Source: Candidatus Borrarchaeum weybense
Lineage (GTDB): Archaea > Asgardarchaeota > Sifarchaeia > Borrarchaeales > Borrarchaeaceae
Assembly: GCA_019057385.1 (NCBI GenBank)
Contig: JAHQJS010000007.1
Location: forward strand, 248,001 to 312,000
Direction of reading: 5' to 3'
DNA length: 64,000 nt
Below are positions 44,913-55,073 of this stretch, piece by piece. The notes under the pieces were generated by a model, which saw only the letters and a program-made list of their open reading frames with translations, was not told where the DNA came from and did no database searches. The translations under genes and the position numbers were made by a program. How positions within the stretch are numbered: position 1 is the first letter of the stretch; every line of letters begins with the position of its first letter.

Positions 44913-44915
44913 AAA

Positions 44916-45794
44916 ATGACTATTCTAGTTGATAAAAAAACTAAAATTCTTGTTCAAGGGATAACTGGCCGGGAAGGTCAATTTCATACGAAAGTCATGT
45001 TAGACTATGGTACACAAATTGTTGCCGGAGTGACACCTGGTAAGGGTGGACAAGAATTACATGGAATTCCTGTATATGACTATGTTTCAGAAGCTGTTGA
45101 GGAAACACAAGCGACAGCATCGATACTTTTCATACCTGCAAGGTTTGTTGCGGATGCTGTGTATGAAGCTATTGAATCAAATTTAAATCCGATTGTTATT
45201 ATAACTGAAGGCATTCCAATAAGAGATTCCATTGGATTCGTGAACTATGCGCGAGATAAAAATATCGTGATAATAGGTCCAAATTGCCCGGGAATCATTT
45301 CTCCTGAAGAGTGTAAAGTGGGCGTCATGCCTTCTCATGTATTTCGAAAAGGTCCCGTAGGCATTATTGCACGCTCAGGCACACTTTTTTATGAAATCGC
45401 AGCAACATTGACTGATGCTGATTCTAGGTTGGGACAAAGTACCTGTGTTGGTATAGGCGGCGATCCAATAATTGGGAGTGACTTCATTGAAATAGTTCAA
45501 CGATTTCAAGCAGATCCTGAAACAAAGGCTATGGTAATTATCGGTGAAATCGGAGGAGATGCAGAAGAAAGACTTGCAGATTACGTACAGGATCATAAAG
45601 TGAAACCAACTGTTGCCTTTATAGCAGGCAAGACTGCACCGCCAGGTAAGCGAATGGGACATGCAGGTGCTATTATTTCAATGGGTGTAGGTTCTGCTGA
45701 AGGTAAGATCTATCGCTTAAAAGAAACAGGAATTCAAGTAGCAGATGTTCCCTCTGATGTCGCAAAAATTTTAAAAGATGTATTAAGCTTCTGA
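44916..45794 (+). CDS. sucD: Succinyl-CoA ligase (ADP-forming) alpha subunit
   Basis: This 292-residue subunit binds CoA and carries the phosphohistidine, H249 in MGHAGAIISMG. The CoA-binding start is VQGITGREGQFHTKVML. Only three bases separate it from sucC. With TfrAB it could form part of a reductive or split TCA pathway. Confidence 0.95.
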   Translation: MTILVDKKTKILVQGITGREGQFHTKVMLDYGTQIVAGVTPGKGGQELHGIPVYDYVSEAVEETQATASILFIPARFVADAVYEAIESNLNPIVIITEGIPIRDSIGFVNYARDKNIVIIGPNCPGIISPEECKVGVMPSHVFRKGPVGIIARSGTLFYEIAATLTDADSRLGQSTCVGIGGDPIIGSDFIEIVQRFQADPETKAMVIIGEIGGDAEERLADYVQDHKVKPTVAFIAGKTAPPGKRMGHAGAIISMGVGSAEGKIYRLKETGIQVADVPSDVAKILKDVLSF

Positions 45795-45840
45795 CGAAAT
45801 TGTTATCTAGTACATCTCTTATTATTTATGAATGGGTAAT

Positions 45841-46161
45841 TCAGGTACTAAAAATATCGCTTCCGAGCCGAATTGTTGCTAGTTTTTCTGATATATTGTC
45901 ACAAACACCCATATATTCGCCTATTAGGTTAAAAAGCAGTCTCCGGTCATTCACATTAAAAGGTAAAAGATTTTCGTTCTGACTATAAATGCCACCAAGT
46001 TCACCAAGTAAGAAATGAACAATTTCTATCAATTTCTCGATAATTTGTTCCTCTGCTTGTAGCCAAGTTTTTAGAAGAGCAAATTTTGTTTGTATTCCCA
46101 TCTTTTGTTCCATTTCTTTCTTCTTGATAGTCATCTTAATCATAATCGATTTTTTAGGCAT
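45841..46161 (-). CDS. Small hypothetical helical protein
   Basis: This protein of about 106 residues starts at an ATG (MPKKSIMIKM) inside a frame open to 46176. It has a lysine-rich N-terminus and amphipathic helices (LLKTWLQAEEQIIEKLIEIV). I recognise no family. The ribosome binding site is weak, so a later ATG is possible. It converges on sucD. Confidence 0.5.
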   Translation of the reverse strand: MPKKSIMIKMTIKKKEMEQKMGIQTKFALLKTWLQAEEQIIEKLIEIVHFLLGELGGIYSQNENLLPFNVNDRRLLFNLIGEYMGVCDNISEKLATIRLGSDIFST

Positions 46162-46394
46162 TAATTTAAGCACCACGAAGTCGCTAATACATCCTAAATT
46201 GTATCAATTGGTAATAAGAAGTAAAGAATTCACTGAACAAAAACTGTTTTTTCATTTAAGCGACAGTCTTTACGTTTAAACGTATGTTCAGGTCTAAAAT
46301 TCTGTGGTCTTTTAAATTATTGTTCTAAAAAGACATTATGTAAGTATTTTGTATTTTTAATTTCTTTTAAAAACAAAAAACGGAGTGTGGAAAA

Positions 46395-46424
46395 ATGGAT
46401 CCAGGATGGCCTTGGCCATATTAA
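46395..46424 (+). CDS. Nine-codon micro-ORF MDPGWPWPY (family copy 3)
   Basis: The ORF reads ATG GAT CCA GGA TGG CCT TGG then CCA TAT TAA. GGAGTG at 46382-46387 lies seven bases before the ATG. It is convergent with scpB, whose stop is only 16 bases away, so it is not a leader for a downstream gene. It repeats the MDPG start and proline-aromatic ending of the other two copies. Confidence 0.55.
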   Translation: MDPGWPWPY

Positions 46425-46440
46425 ATTTCAAAAGACACAT

Positions 46441-46971
46441 CTAAGCTTTTTCTTCTTGATCTCTTTTAACAAGTTTTATCAATCTTTTTACTATTGTTTC
46501 GGTGTCAATTCTCTCTAAGAATCTGTTTGTAAGTTCGATTACAGACACTCCATCTTTTTCTTTAAGTTCAATTATGTCATTTTTCACAAGTAAATTTAAA
46601 TGGGACATTATATCTACCTTTTCTCCCCTTTCTTCGCGTAAAAGTTGAGTTGTAAGTTGTTCTTTTCTTATTACATGCAGTACAATGAGTGCTAATGTTG
46701 CACGTACTGATTTAGGTAAAAATGACTTTACTAGTTCTTTTTCCTGAAGCGTTTCAATTTTTGCGTCTGAAATCATCAACATGAATCGTTTCGTTACAGG
46801 GTTATAATGAAGTTTAAGTGGAAAATCTTTGATTCTTTCTTCAAGCTGTGAAAGGAGGAAAAGAGAATACTCGAAATCCTTTATTCTTGTAAGGGATCCA
46901 ATATCTTTAACAGAAACCCCTTCAAATCCTCTTAAAAATAATAAAGTCTCTAGCATTTCAAGATGGCTCAT
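46441..46971 (-). CDS. scpB: ScpB-like condensin subunit
   Basis: This 176-residue protein has two winged-helix domains, as in ScpB (LETLLFLRGFEGVSVKDIGS; SVRATLALIVLHVIRKEQLT). It should bind ScpA and the SMC complex to compact and segregate DNA. The similarity is low but the position, last in an SMC-ScpA-ScpB string, supports it. Confidence 0.78.
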   Translation of the reverse strand: MSHLEMLETLLFLRGFEGVSVKDIGSLTRIKDFEYSLFLLSQLEERIKDFPLKLHYNPVTKRFMLMISDAKIETLQEKELVKSFLPKSVRATLALIVLHVIRKEQLTTQLLREERGEKVDIMSHLNLLVKNDIIELKEKDGVSVIELTNRFLERIDTETIVKRLIKLVKRDQEEKA

Positions 46972-46972
46972 T

Positions 46973-47710
46973 TTAAGTCCTCTTATCTCTCTTAGTTATT
47001 TTCTTTGTTTCTAGAAAAATCTCTCCATCTGGAAAATCCTTTTGCCACATTGCTATGGATCCTTCGTGAGCAAGATAAGTGAGTACAGTTAATTTATTTA
47101 GGACTTCGCGCCAGGAAGGATGCTTCGATAATATTTTGCTGAATGGAATCGTTTCTATGGTATACTTATCTAGTTTTTCAAATAGATTCTTTTTATCTTT
47201 TTCAATACTCCTAGGTTCAAAGTCGATTAGATCTAACTCTAGTGTTTTAGCTTTTAAACTTCCACTTCCATACTTTGTTGGATTTCTTTTCATCATTAGA
47301 TCTAGATACGCATCGATAATTTCTTGTTCTTGTATAGGAAGATATAAGCTGCCGATAGGATGTAAGACGCTCAGAATACTTGTGAGTTTGAATTCAATTT
47401 CATCCCTTCTCAATAAGGCCGCAATATCCAGCAAGAAGGAAAGCTCTTTGAGACTCACTTTCTTGCCTAAGAGTTCATTTAATAAGATATCTATTTTGGT
47501 TTCTAAAATTTTTGAGATAGTAGATAATGCACCTATTATCTCATCATCAAGCCTACCTGATCGAATACTCTCACGTAATTTTAAAATGAACTCTGCTAGG
47601 TCTATTTCTTTTGGTTTTTTTCTTCCGGAAGAAATGTCAAAATCTATTTGGGCAATAATACTTGCAATGTCATCGCCTATGCTTTTTTCTATAATATCAG
47701 AATCATCCAT
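46973..47710 (-). CDS. scpA: ScpA-like kleisin
   Basis: This 245-residue kleisin would close the SMC ring. The N-terminal part (IDLAEFILKLRESI) is short compared with bacterial ScpA, and the C-terminal winged helix (KLTVLTYLAHEGSIAMWQK) is the SMC-head-binding end. It is 12 bases after smc. Confidence 0.8.
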   Translation of the reverse strand: MDDSDIIEKSIGDDIASIIAQIDFDISSGRKKPKEIDLAEFILKLRESIRSGRLDDEIIGALSTISKILETKIDILLNELLGKKVSLKELSFLLDIAALLRRDEIEFKLTSILSVLHPIGSLYLPIQEQEIIDAYLDLMMKRNPTKYGSGSLKAKTLELDLIDFEPRSIEKDKKNLFEKLDKYTIETIPFSKILSKHPSWREVLNKLTVLTYLAHEGSIAMWQKDFPDGEIFLETKKITKRDKRT

Positions 47711-47721
47711 AAGTATCGCCG

Positions 47722-50700
47722 CTAAACAGACGCCTCTAAGAAACTATAATCGTCAATTTTTCGACAAACTACTTGTGTCACACCTTTTTCTTTCCATAGA
47801 CTGTATACTCTATCTGCATGTGTGCGTAAATACTCATTTCTCGGTGTAATTACGAGATATTGTGCATTCTCAGAATATCCTGCTAGAAGTTTTCCAAGAT
47901 TTTCACTGTGAACGTCGTCGAGATGCATATCTATCTCATCTAATAAATAAAGAGGAGCGGGTTCATAGGCTTGAATTGCTAAAATCAATGCAATGACTGT
48001 CGCTGATTTCTCACCACCGCTTAACTGAATAAGTTTACTTATTTTGCCTGCTCCTACGTCAACTTCGATATTCACACCGCCTGCTAATGGATCTTTTTTA
48101 TTTAGGAGTACAAGTTTTGCCGATCCTCCCCCATGAAGTACCTTGAAAATCTCACCAAAGTGGCGGTTTATTTTTTCAAATGTATTCAAGAATAAGATTT
48201 TCTTTTGATTTTGAATCTCTTCAAGCGATTTAACTATCTCTTTCTTTTCTATTTCTACTTGTTTCTTCTCTTGAAATAGATCTTTGCGTCTTTTGGCTTC
48301 CATATCATATTTCTTAATAGCATTTGGATCTACAGGTCCAAGTTTGCCTATTTCCTTTTCAAGTTGTTCTATATTCTTTAAAACATCCTCAAGAGTCTGA
48401 ATATCATCTTCTGGGACCTGGATATTTAGTTTTCTAATCTCCTCATCAATACGATTTATTTCCTGCTGAGATGAAGAAATATTTATTTGATGCTGATAGA
48501 GTTTTTTGTCTAGCTCATTTCTTTCGTTAACCAATTTTTCTTCAGTTTTTACTTCAGTTTTTATTAGTGTCACTAAATTATTTAACTTGGACTTTAATGC
48601 AAGCCTTTCATCTTCTAAAATGGATATTTCTTCTTCATGTTTCAGTATCTGTTCGTTTATTTCTTTAATTTTGTCTGATAGTTGAGTTTGATCATTTTTT
48701 GCTGCATTAATCTTTTCGCTGTTGTCTTTTATTTGCAACTCCTTCGTTTCTTTCATCATTTCTGTATTTTCTTGCTTATTTTCAAGTTTGGCAATTTCTT
48801 TTTCAGTTGTTAGAATACTACGTTCCGTATTCAGAAGTTCTTTTCTAATGTTCTCAAGAGATTCCTTAAGTTCTTGGAATTGTGTTTTTTTGATTTCCTC
48901 TTCTATAACTTGTGCTGCTTCTTGAATCATTTCAAAGTTATTCTCAGTGTTCTTGAGTTCAATATCCTTTCCATCTTTTTCTTTTTTAATGGTTTCAATT
49001 TCTTTGTCAATAGTTTCGAGTTCTTCATTAAGAAGAGCAACTTCATTTAATATTTGATTTTGAACTTCTGTTAGTGTTGACTTCTTTCCTCTTATTGAAC
49101 CTAGGTTACCCTGTAGTGTACTTTTCTTTTTTTCTAAATCATTAAAAGTCTTTTTCTTAATATTTAGCTTATTTTTAATCTCTTCAAGTTTTGTTTCTGT
49201 TTCTAAAAGTTCTTGCTTTAATTTCTCTAATTTTTCTTTATTATATTTTGTTGTAAGAAACCGCGAGTCCATGTTACCACTGATAATTGCACCATTTAGA
49301 ATTAAGTCTTTGTTTAATGTTATTGCACCAAAATCACTAAAACTTAATGCAGTAGGTAAGTCTTCGATTACTAAGATGTCTCCAAAGACATTTTCTTTTA
49401 AATGCTCGTATCCAGGTTTAAAAGTAACTAAATCTTTTATCTTTTGATAATCTTTTGTTTCTTCTGGAAACGATCGGCCACTTTCATTCCCATTTAAGTT
49501 TCGGAGTGGAAGTAATACCACTCTAGGAATTTTTTCCCTATGCAAAAATTCAATAATTTCAGTGAGATTTTCATCCTCTACTACCAGCGCCTGCAATTTA
49601 TCTGGGCCGATCGCACTCTCAATAATATCTACGAATTGAGTATCAACTTCTTCAATTAATTCTATGAGGGTACCGAGAACTCCCTGTATGTGACCTGAAT
49701 TTCGTGCTTGTAGAACTGCTTCTACCGCCTTATCATATTTGATTTTTCCTTCTTTAATTAATTCCTGTAGTGTATTACGTTCTTCTTTGAGTTCATTGTA
49801 CTTTGTTTGAATTGTTGCGATTTCTACCTGAATATTTTCAACTTCTTGGTTCAAAGGCTCTATTTTTTTACTGATTTGATCTAATTCTTTAGATTCATTA
49901 TCAAATCTCTCTTCAAGTGTAATAATTTCTTGTTTACTCTTTTCTAATTCTATTTTTTTATTATTTAGTGTCTTAAAGGCTTTTTCCTTTTGACGTGTCT
50001 TTTCATCAATTATTTTAGCAAGATTTCCTAGTTCATTGTTCAGGATTTTAATTGAATAATTCAGTGCATCTTTCTTTTTCTTTATCTCTAATTGGTTTTG
50101 AACAAGTGTTTCATTTTCTTTCTTCGCTGTTTCAAACATCTCTTCAAATTCTTTCGTTTTTTCGGTTAAAGAATTAAGTTCCGAGTCTAAATCACTCTTT
50201 TGTGCATTTTTCTTTTCGAAAAGCTTATGTAACTTTTCAATTTCTTGATTAATCGTTTCAATTTCTGAATTTAACTGTTCGTTTTGGGTCTTTATCTGTG
50301 AAATTCTAAGATCAAGAACTTTAGATTCATTTTTTAATCTATTCAGTTCAGATTTAAATCCTTCAATTATTCCTGATGCTTTTGCTTTATTTTTTTCAAT
50401 TCTCCTTTCTTCTGCTTCAAGCGCTTCTTTTTGTGTTTGTAGAATCTGCGTATTTTCTGCATATTTTTCAATTTTCTTAGTTAAGATCTCTTTCTTGTGT
50501 TCTTGTTCTTCTTTTATTTTGTTAAGTTTCTCATGTTCATTCTTATGGTGCTGTCGCATATGCCTAAATCGTAATACTTTGTGCTTTCTTAATCTTTTAT
50601 CTATCTCCTCAAATTCCAATGTTCTGTTCTTTTCTTTTTCTAAGCCTTCAAGAATTCTATAAGAATCTCCTAGATAAAGGTCCAATTGTTGTAATTTGTC

Positions 50701-51258
50701 ATCAATACTAAGAATTCGGGCTTCAATTTCATTTATCTCAGCATCGAATCTTGCCGTACCTGCAATACTTTCAAGCAACTGTCTTCGACTATCCGGATCT
50801 TCTGTAGCACGTTCAACAATTCTCCCCTGCTTGATGATATTATAACCTTCTGCTGTAATTCCTGCTTTTGCAAGGCACTCAAGAATTTCTGTAAGAGATA
50901 TAGCCTCATCATCTAGCTTATAGACACTATAGTGAGATCCCTTCGGCGTCAATCGAATTTGACGTAGTACTGTAATTTCATCTTTGTCTAAAGGGATCCT
51001 TCTGTCACTGTTGTCAAAAGTTATTTTTACTTCGGCAGAATTAGTCAAATATTTTCCAGCACGACGAGTGATTACTTCGAGGACCTTATCGGTTCTTTCG
51101 TCGCGACCACCAAGGACAAATGAAATGCCGTCTAAGATGTTTGATTTCCCAGACCCATTAGCTCCTTGTATCAGGGTAAAGCCTTTTGTGAATCTGATCT
51201 CTCGTGAACCATAAAAGGATTTATAATTCGTAAAGGTCATGCTTTTTAAATAGACCAT
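47722..51258 (-). CDS. smc: Chromosome segregation ATPase SMC
   Basis: This protein of about 1,178 residues has Walker A GANGSGKSN near the N-terminus, two long coiled coils, a hinge around 520-660 (GVLGTLIELIEEVDTQFVDI) and the C-terminal signature LSGGEKSATV followed by Walker B LYLLDEIDMHLDD. It forms a dimer that extrudes or holds DNA loops. The frame is open to 51270 at a TTG, but the ATG at 51258 (MVYLKSMTFTNYKSF) is preferred. Confidence 0.96.
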   Translation of the reverse strand: MVYLKSMTFTNYKSFYGSREIRFTKGFTLIQGANGSGKSNILDGISFVLGGRDERTDKVLEVITRRAGKYLTNSAEVKITFDNSDRRIPLDKDEITVLRQIRLTPKGSHYSVYKLDDEAISLTEILECLAKAGITAEGYNIIKQGRIVERATEDPDSRRQLLESIAGTARFDAEINEIEARILSIDDKLQQLDLYLGDSYRILEGLEKEKNRTLEFEEIDKRLRKHKVLRFRHMRQHHKNEHEKLNKIKEEQEHKKEILTKKIEKYAENTQILQTQKEALEAEERRIEKNKAKASGIIEGFKSELNRLKNESKVLDLRISQIKTQNEQLNSEIETINQEIEKLHKLFEKKNAQKSDLDSELNSLTEKTKEFEEMFETAKKENETLVQNQLEIKKKKDALNYSIKILNNELGNLAKIIDEKTRQKEKAFKTLNNKKIELEKSKQEIITLEERFDNESKELDQISKKIEPLNQEVENIQVEIATIQTKYNELKEERNTLQELIKEGKIKYDKAVEAVLQARNSGHIQGVLGTLIELIEEVDTQFVDIIESAIGPDKLQALVVEDENLTEIIEFLHREKIPRVVLLPLRNLNGNESGRSFPEETKDYQKIKDLVTFKPGYEHLKENVFGDILVIEDLPTALSFSDFGAITLNKDLILNGAIISGNMDSRFLTTKYNKEKLEKLKQELLETETKLEEIKNKLNIKKKTFNDLEKKKSTLQGNLGSIRGKKSTLTEVQNQILNEVALLNEELETIDKEIETIKKEKDGKDIELKNTENNFEMIQEAAQVIEEEIKKTQFQELKESLENIRKELLNTERSILTTEKEIAKLENKQENTEMMKETKELQIKDNSEKINAAKNDQTQLSDKIKEINEQILKHEEEISILEDERLALKSKLNNLVTLIKTEVKTEEKLVNERNELDKKLYQHQINISSSQQEINRIDEEIRKLNIQVPEDDIQTLEDVLKNIEQLEKEIGKLGPVDPNAIKKYDMEAKRRKDLFQEKKQVEIEKKEIVKSLEEIQNQKKILFLNTFEKINRHFGEIFKVLHGGGSAKLVLLNKKDPLAGGVNIEVDVGAGKISKLIQLSGGEKSATVIALILAIQAYEPAPLYLLDEIDMHLDDVHSENLGKLLAGYSENAQYLVITPRNEYLRTHADRVYSLWKEKGVTQVVCRKIDDYSFLEASV

Positions 51259-51271
51259 AATAGACCACAAT

Positions 51272-52547
51272 TCAAGATTTATTATTTACAAACGTGAATT
51301 CATCAGCAACTTTTTCTAATAATTCCCTGTCAAATGCAACAACTCTTCCTTTCTTAGAAAGCTTTGGGAAAAGCATTGTAAAATATTTCTTTGCTAACAC
51401 CTTTTTTACCACATCTTCGTCCATTCCAGTAATATGGGCAATTTCATGTAAAGCGTATGGACGACGATCCTTTTCAAAACGTTCAAAAAATCGTATAACA
51501 AACTCACGGTTATCAGAAAATGCAAGTCTCAAAGCATTATGTATCATTTGACTAGTTGCACTAATCATCCATTTTAAGCGCGTTACTTCAATTTCCAGAG
51601 CTTCCAGTTTCTGAGGAGGTTCAACATTTTCTTCGTTATCATTTTTTTTACATATCTTTGTAGTACTTGTCTGCAAACCGCCATGATTTATGTTTACGAG
51701 TTGTTGATATGACTCCTCAAGATCTTTTTCAATTATTTCCTTCCTATTTTCATAAATTGCCTGATATGCAGCCCCTTGAACAAGTTTTTTAAGATCTTCT
51801 CCAGAAAAGCCGCCTGTTACTTCATCTGACGAATAATTATGAAGAAGATTTTCTAAATCAATTGTGGAGTCAAGCTTCGTTTTTTCAAGATATTTCTTCA
51901 ATAAATTATATCGCACATTTTCGTCTAATTCATCAATAACAATCTGATAATCGAAGAAGTTGAGAAGCCCTTCTTCTTTAATCGGGTAACTAATAACTGC
52001 GACTAAAAGTCTAGGATCGTTTTTGTAAATAACATTAAATTCTTTTATAAATTGGTAAATGATTCTGCGAATACTTTCAATATCATCCATAGTAAATAAG
52101 TCAGTTGGTTCGAAATCCTCTAAAAGTATGATACATGGGCCAATATCTTTTACAACGGTATGAAGTCTATTTAAAATCAGTTTGATGTCGGTTGGGTTAG
52201 GAAATGTAATGAGTAGATCTGCAACATTCATTTCAACAAGAGGTAGTTTTTCCTTTTTTGCTAGTGCTTTTACAAGTGAAGTTTTGCCCATACCAGGTAA
52301 ACCGACAATAAGTGCAGTCCCTCCTGCTTTTATCTCCCATTCCTTTAGTTGTTCTACATTATCTTTGTGAATTGTCTTGATAATGCTTATAAGTTGCTTC
52401 TTTGCTTCTTCAAGACCAATAATTTCATCGATAGCCTCGGTATGTATTTCTTCTTCTGGGAGATATACTCGGAATCCCTCTTTTAATGCTTGGCTTTCTG
52501 TCAGTTCTTACACCCCATTGAAAGAATTCTTGCTGAACGAGCTCCAA
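51272..52547 (-). CDS. AAA+ ATPase upstream of smc, apparent frameshift near N-terminus
   Basis: The body has GLPGMGKTSLVKALA (Walker A), CIILLEDFEP (divergent Walker B lacking the usual DE pair order), and a C-terminal winged-helix-like end. The main frame runs from a TAA near 52510 and has no ATG, GTG or TTG before the P-loop methionine. The coding-like text NRLELVQQEFFQWGVRT lies in the frame one base away, beginning at a TTG at 52547. Joining them needs a +1 shift between about 52450 and 52510, where an AAAA run occurs. It may be a sequence error, programmed shift or decay. It is the first gene of the SMC operon. Confidence 0.7.
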
Positions 52548-52933
52548 TCTATTATCTTCAGAATATATCTGATAGATCCCTACAAACTTTAAAAATCTTC
52601 TATAAAAAAACTATATATCATTTTGAGTCCTTTACATTCCAAAAAAATTCTGACATTAAGTTTAATTTATGTTTAACTGAAATGAACAGTATAGTACATA
52701 AAAAAATAGTCAATTTGTCGCCCTTTCGTTTGGAGAAATTTACATGAAATTGTCATATAAAAGGATTTCAGAACTTGCATACAGCAAAAACTGTACTATT
52801 TTTCTTTGGAAAGGAAGTGTTTTGATGATACGGAGCCTTTAGCGAAAAATATATCTTATTTTTCATCTCATATTGTCTTTGATTGTCTTTGAAAATTCGT
52901 GATGCCGTTTTTTAATGGCAGCAGACGTTTACT
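52548..52933. other. Intergenic stretch upstream of the AAA-SMC operon
   Basis: Nothing recognisable is seen in these 390 AT-rich bases. A promoter for the minus-strand AAA-SMC-ScpAB string must lie here. Confidence 0.4.
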
Positions 52934-53377
52934 TCATGTAAGTAAGTCTTCAATGAGCTTTTCTCTAGCAGTTTTTAAAGTAATCCCACTCATACCAACA
53001 ATTTCATCGATTTCAGCATTTAGTTGCTCTAGAAGTGAAATTTCTACTAAATCGCCTTTAATTCCAGCAAATTTTGCAGAGAATTTTTCCCAAATTTGCT
53101 GAGCTAACAACAGTGTTTTGGTTTTCAAAAACTCATAAGGCACGTTTTGATCGTCAACAGTAATTACTACTAAATGATTATTCTCAAATGGAAAAATGAA
53201 TGTCCTATATCCTTGACATTTAAATTCCTCAAGAACCAATCCAAAAGAGCATCTAACAAATTCTGAAATTGCTGAAATAAAGCTACCAAGTAGTTCTGGA
53301 TTAGTTTCCAGTTGCCAATAAGATCGATTGAATACACATATGCCTCCTTCTTGAAGTATTGCAATTACTTGTGTCAT
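52934..53377 (-). CDS. Longin/roadblock-like small protein
   Basis: This 147-residue protein starts at the ATG at 53377, which follows agaggcgag; an upstream frame is less likely. The order of elements fits a longin-like fold: VIAILQEGGICVFNRSYWQL, then ELLGSFISAISEFVRCSFG, then a beta strand and RTFIFPFENNHLVVITVDD. Such proteins are frequent in Asgard archaea, where they are linked to small GTPase regulation. No GTPase is adjacent. The fold call is from pattern only. Confidence 0.65.
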   Translation of the reverse strand: MTQVIAILQEGGICVFNRSYWQLETNPELLGSFISAISEFVRCSFGLVLEEFKCQGYRTFIFPFENNHLVVITVDDQNVPYEFLKTKTLLLAQQIWEKFSAKFAGIKGDLVEISLLEQLNAEIDEIVGMSGITLKTAREKLIEDLLT

Positions 53378-53716
53378 ATTCTCGCCTCTTATAATCATTA
53401 AGTAGTATACTATAATATCTCTAAGATCGTATTCCCCTGATCGAATGAAATCTTCTTATCAAATCTATAGCTTAGATCAATCTCACATTATTCTTGGAGC
53501 TATTATTTAAGAATTTTCTCAGAAAATCTTCCGCGAGAAGATTTAGACTTCACTTAAAGAAACAGGTTATATGTCGACAATTGAGCCTGCTCCTTCTATT
53601 TTAATATTTATACGAATTCATATTGTACTAGATTTTTCTAAAATATAATGTAAAGATTTGGATCACCAAAAGGACTAAATATTTGTTCTTAATAAAACCG
53701 TAAAATAAATTCAAAG
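53378..53716. other. Divergent intergenic region
   Basis: I see no gene, RNA or repeat here. It should contain promoters for the longin-like gene and the amidase gene, which are transcribed away from each other. Confidence 0.4.
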
Positions 53717-54409
53717 ATGATGCATATGCAAATTTCAGATGTTAAAATAAAGAAAGATATAGAAATTCAACCAAACGATGCTCTAATTATAATCGATATG
53801 CAAAATGATTTTATGCCTTCTGGAGCCTTACCTGTTGCAGAAGGAGATATTATTATATCTGATGTTAATCAATTAGCTGAAAAATTTCACAATACTGGAA
53901 ATTGTATTGTCCTAACCCAAGATTGGCATCCTACAGGTCATCATTCTTTTGCAAGCGCGCATGAGGGAAAAGAACCTTATGAACCATATTCTACGGAAGG
54001 AATTGGTCCGATCCTTTGGCCTGATCATTGTGTTCAAGGTACTACTGGCGCAGATTTCCATCCTGACTTAGATACTACGTTTTCAAATGCCATTATCCAC
54101 AAAGGAACTAATCCAAAGATTGATAGTTATTCAGCCTTTTTAGAAAATGATAAAAAGACTGAAACAGGTCTTTCAGGATATTTACGTACTTTAGGTGTTA
54201 AGAGGATCTTTGTTTGTGGCTTAGCATTAGACTATTGTGTCTTCTCAAGTGCAATAGATGGAAAAAAACTAGAATTTGAAGTTGTGTTTGTTATTGATCT
54301 TACTAAGCCTGTTGGAGCACCCGAAGGTATTGTTTCAAATGTATTGGAAGAAATGACAAAAGAAGGTATTATATTTACAAACTCAGGAGAAATTCAAAAA
54401 CATCAATAG
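53717..54409 (+). CDS. Nicotinamidase / isochorismatase-family hydrolase
   Basis: This 230-residue cysteine hydrolase has IIDMQNDFMPSGALPV (catalytic Asp), LTQDWHPTGHHSFAS (metal site) and GLALDYCVFSSA with nucleophile C174. These fit nicotinamidase (PncA), which feeds NAD salvage. The ATG at 53717 or 53726 may be used. The zinc-like site histidines favour nicotinamide over isochorismate. Confidence 0.9.
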   Translation: MMHMQISDVKIKKDIEIQPNDALIIIDMQNDFMPSGALPVAEGDIIISDVNQLAEKFHNTGNCIVLTQDWHPTGHHSFASAHEGKEPYEPYSTEGIGPILWPDHCVQGTTGADFHPDLDTTFSNAIIHKGTNPKIDSYSAFLENDKKTETGLSGYLRTLGVKRIFVCGLALDYCVFSSAIDGKKLEFEVVFVIDLTKPVGAPEGIVSNVLEEMTKEGIIFTNSGEIQKHQ

Positions 54410-54563
54410 ACCACCTTGTAGTTGTTCCATACAAGTTAACTTTCCAATTCTTTTATCTAATTGCTTCTAGTAGCTTAGAGTTGTTCAGAAGATTTTTTGT
54501 ATGAAAAGATTTTTAAAGTTTGTAAGATAGCGATGTTTAATAAAAATGTAGAGGCATCAAATA

Positions 54564-55073
54564 TTGTATCCCTTTGGTCATCTTGGATTTACTCTTGCCT
54601 TTTTCCATTCGTCATCTTCTCTACGCGAAAAAATCAATTCGTATGCCCTAGCTTTTGGGGCTCTTCTTCCTGATATTATTGACAAGAGTTTTGGTCAATT
54701 TGTTTTTCAGCATGGTAGATTCATTGGCCATAGTCTAGTTATTGGTACTACTATATGTTTCCTAGTTGGCATTTTACTGAAATCTTTTGGAAAAGACAAA
54801 CGATTAGCCTCATCACTATATTTTGGTTGGATTGCTCATTTAATTGAAGATACTGGTGGTTTTCTCCCTTGGCTCTATCCGATTATTCAATACGACTTCC
54901 CGTATTCAACATTGGACCCATTTAGGATTTTATCTTCACCTTACGCCCTTACTTGCGAAGTAATGGGTATTATTTTGCTTGGACTTCTTGCCTACAGGTA
55001 TGGTTATATAACTATCATTAAAGAGCATGGTCTTGGTGCTCTTATTCGCGTATTCTTAGACGATTTGAAGTGA
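54564..55073 (+). CDS. Membrane-bound metal-dependent hydrolase-like protein (YdjM/DUF457 type)
   Basis: This 169-residue protein starts at a TTG (YPFGHLGFTLAFFHSS). It has several helices with histidines and aspartates facing one side: GALLPDIIDKSF, GRFIGHSLVIG and IAHLIEDTGGF. These are features of the LexA-regulated membrane hydrolase family. Its stop codon overlaps the first bases of relic copy C, so its original C-terminus may have been changed by that insertion. Confidence 0.82.
   Translation: MYPFGHLGFTLAFFHSSSSLREKINSYALAFGALLPDIIDKSFGQFVFQHGRFIGHSLVIGTTICFLVGILLKSFGKDKRLASSLYFGWIAHLIEDTGGFLPWLYPIIQYDFPYSTLDPFRILSSPYALTCEVMGIILLGLLAYRYGYITIIKEHGLGALIRVFLDDLK

Noticed and set aside
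26456..46424. The near 10-kb spacing of the three micro-ORFs as a signal
   Set aside because: Only two intervals are available and nothing else is periodic, so chance is the simplest explanation.
47079..47849. 256-codon ORF opposite scpA
   Set aside because: Serine- and leucine-rich mirror frame of the ScpA-like gene, with no ribosome binding site.
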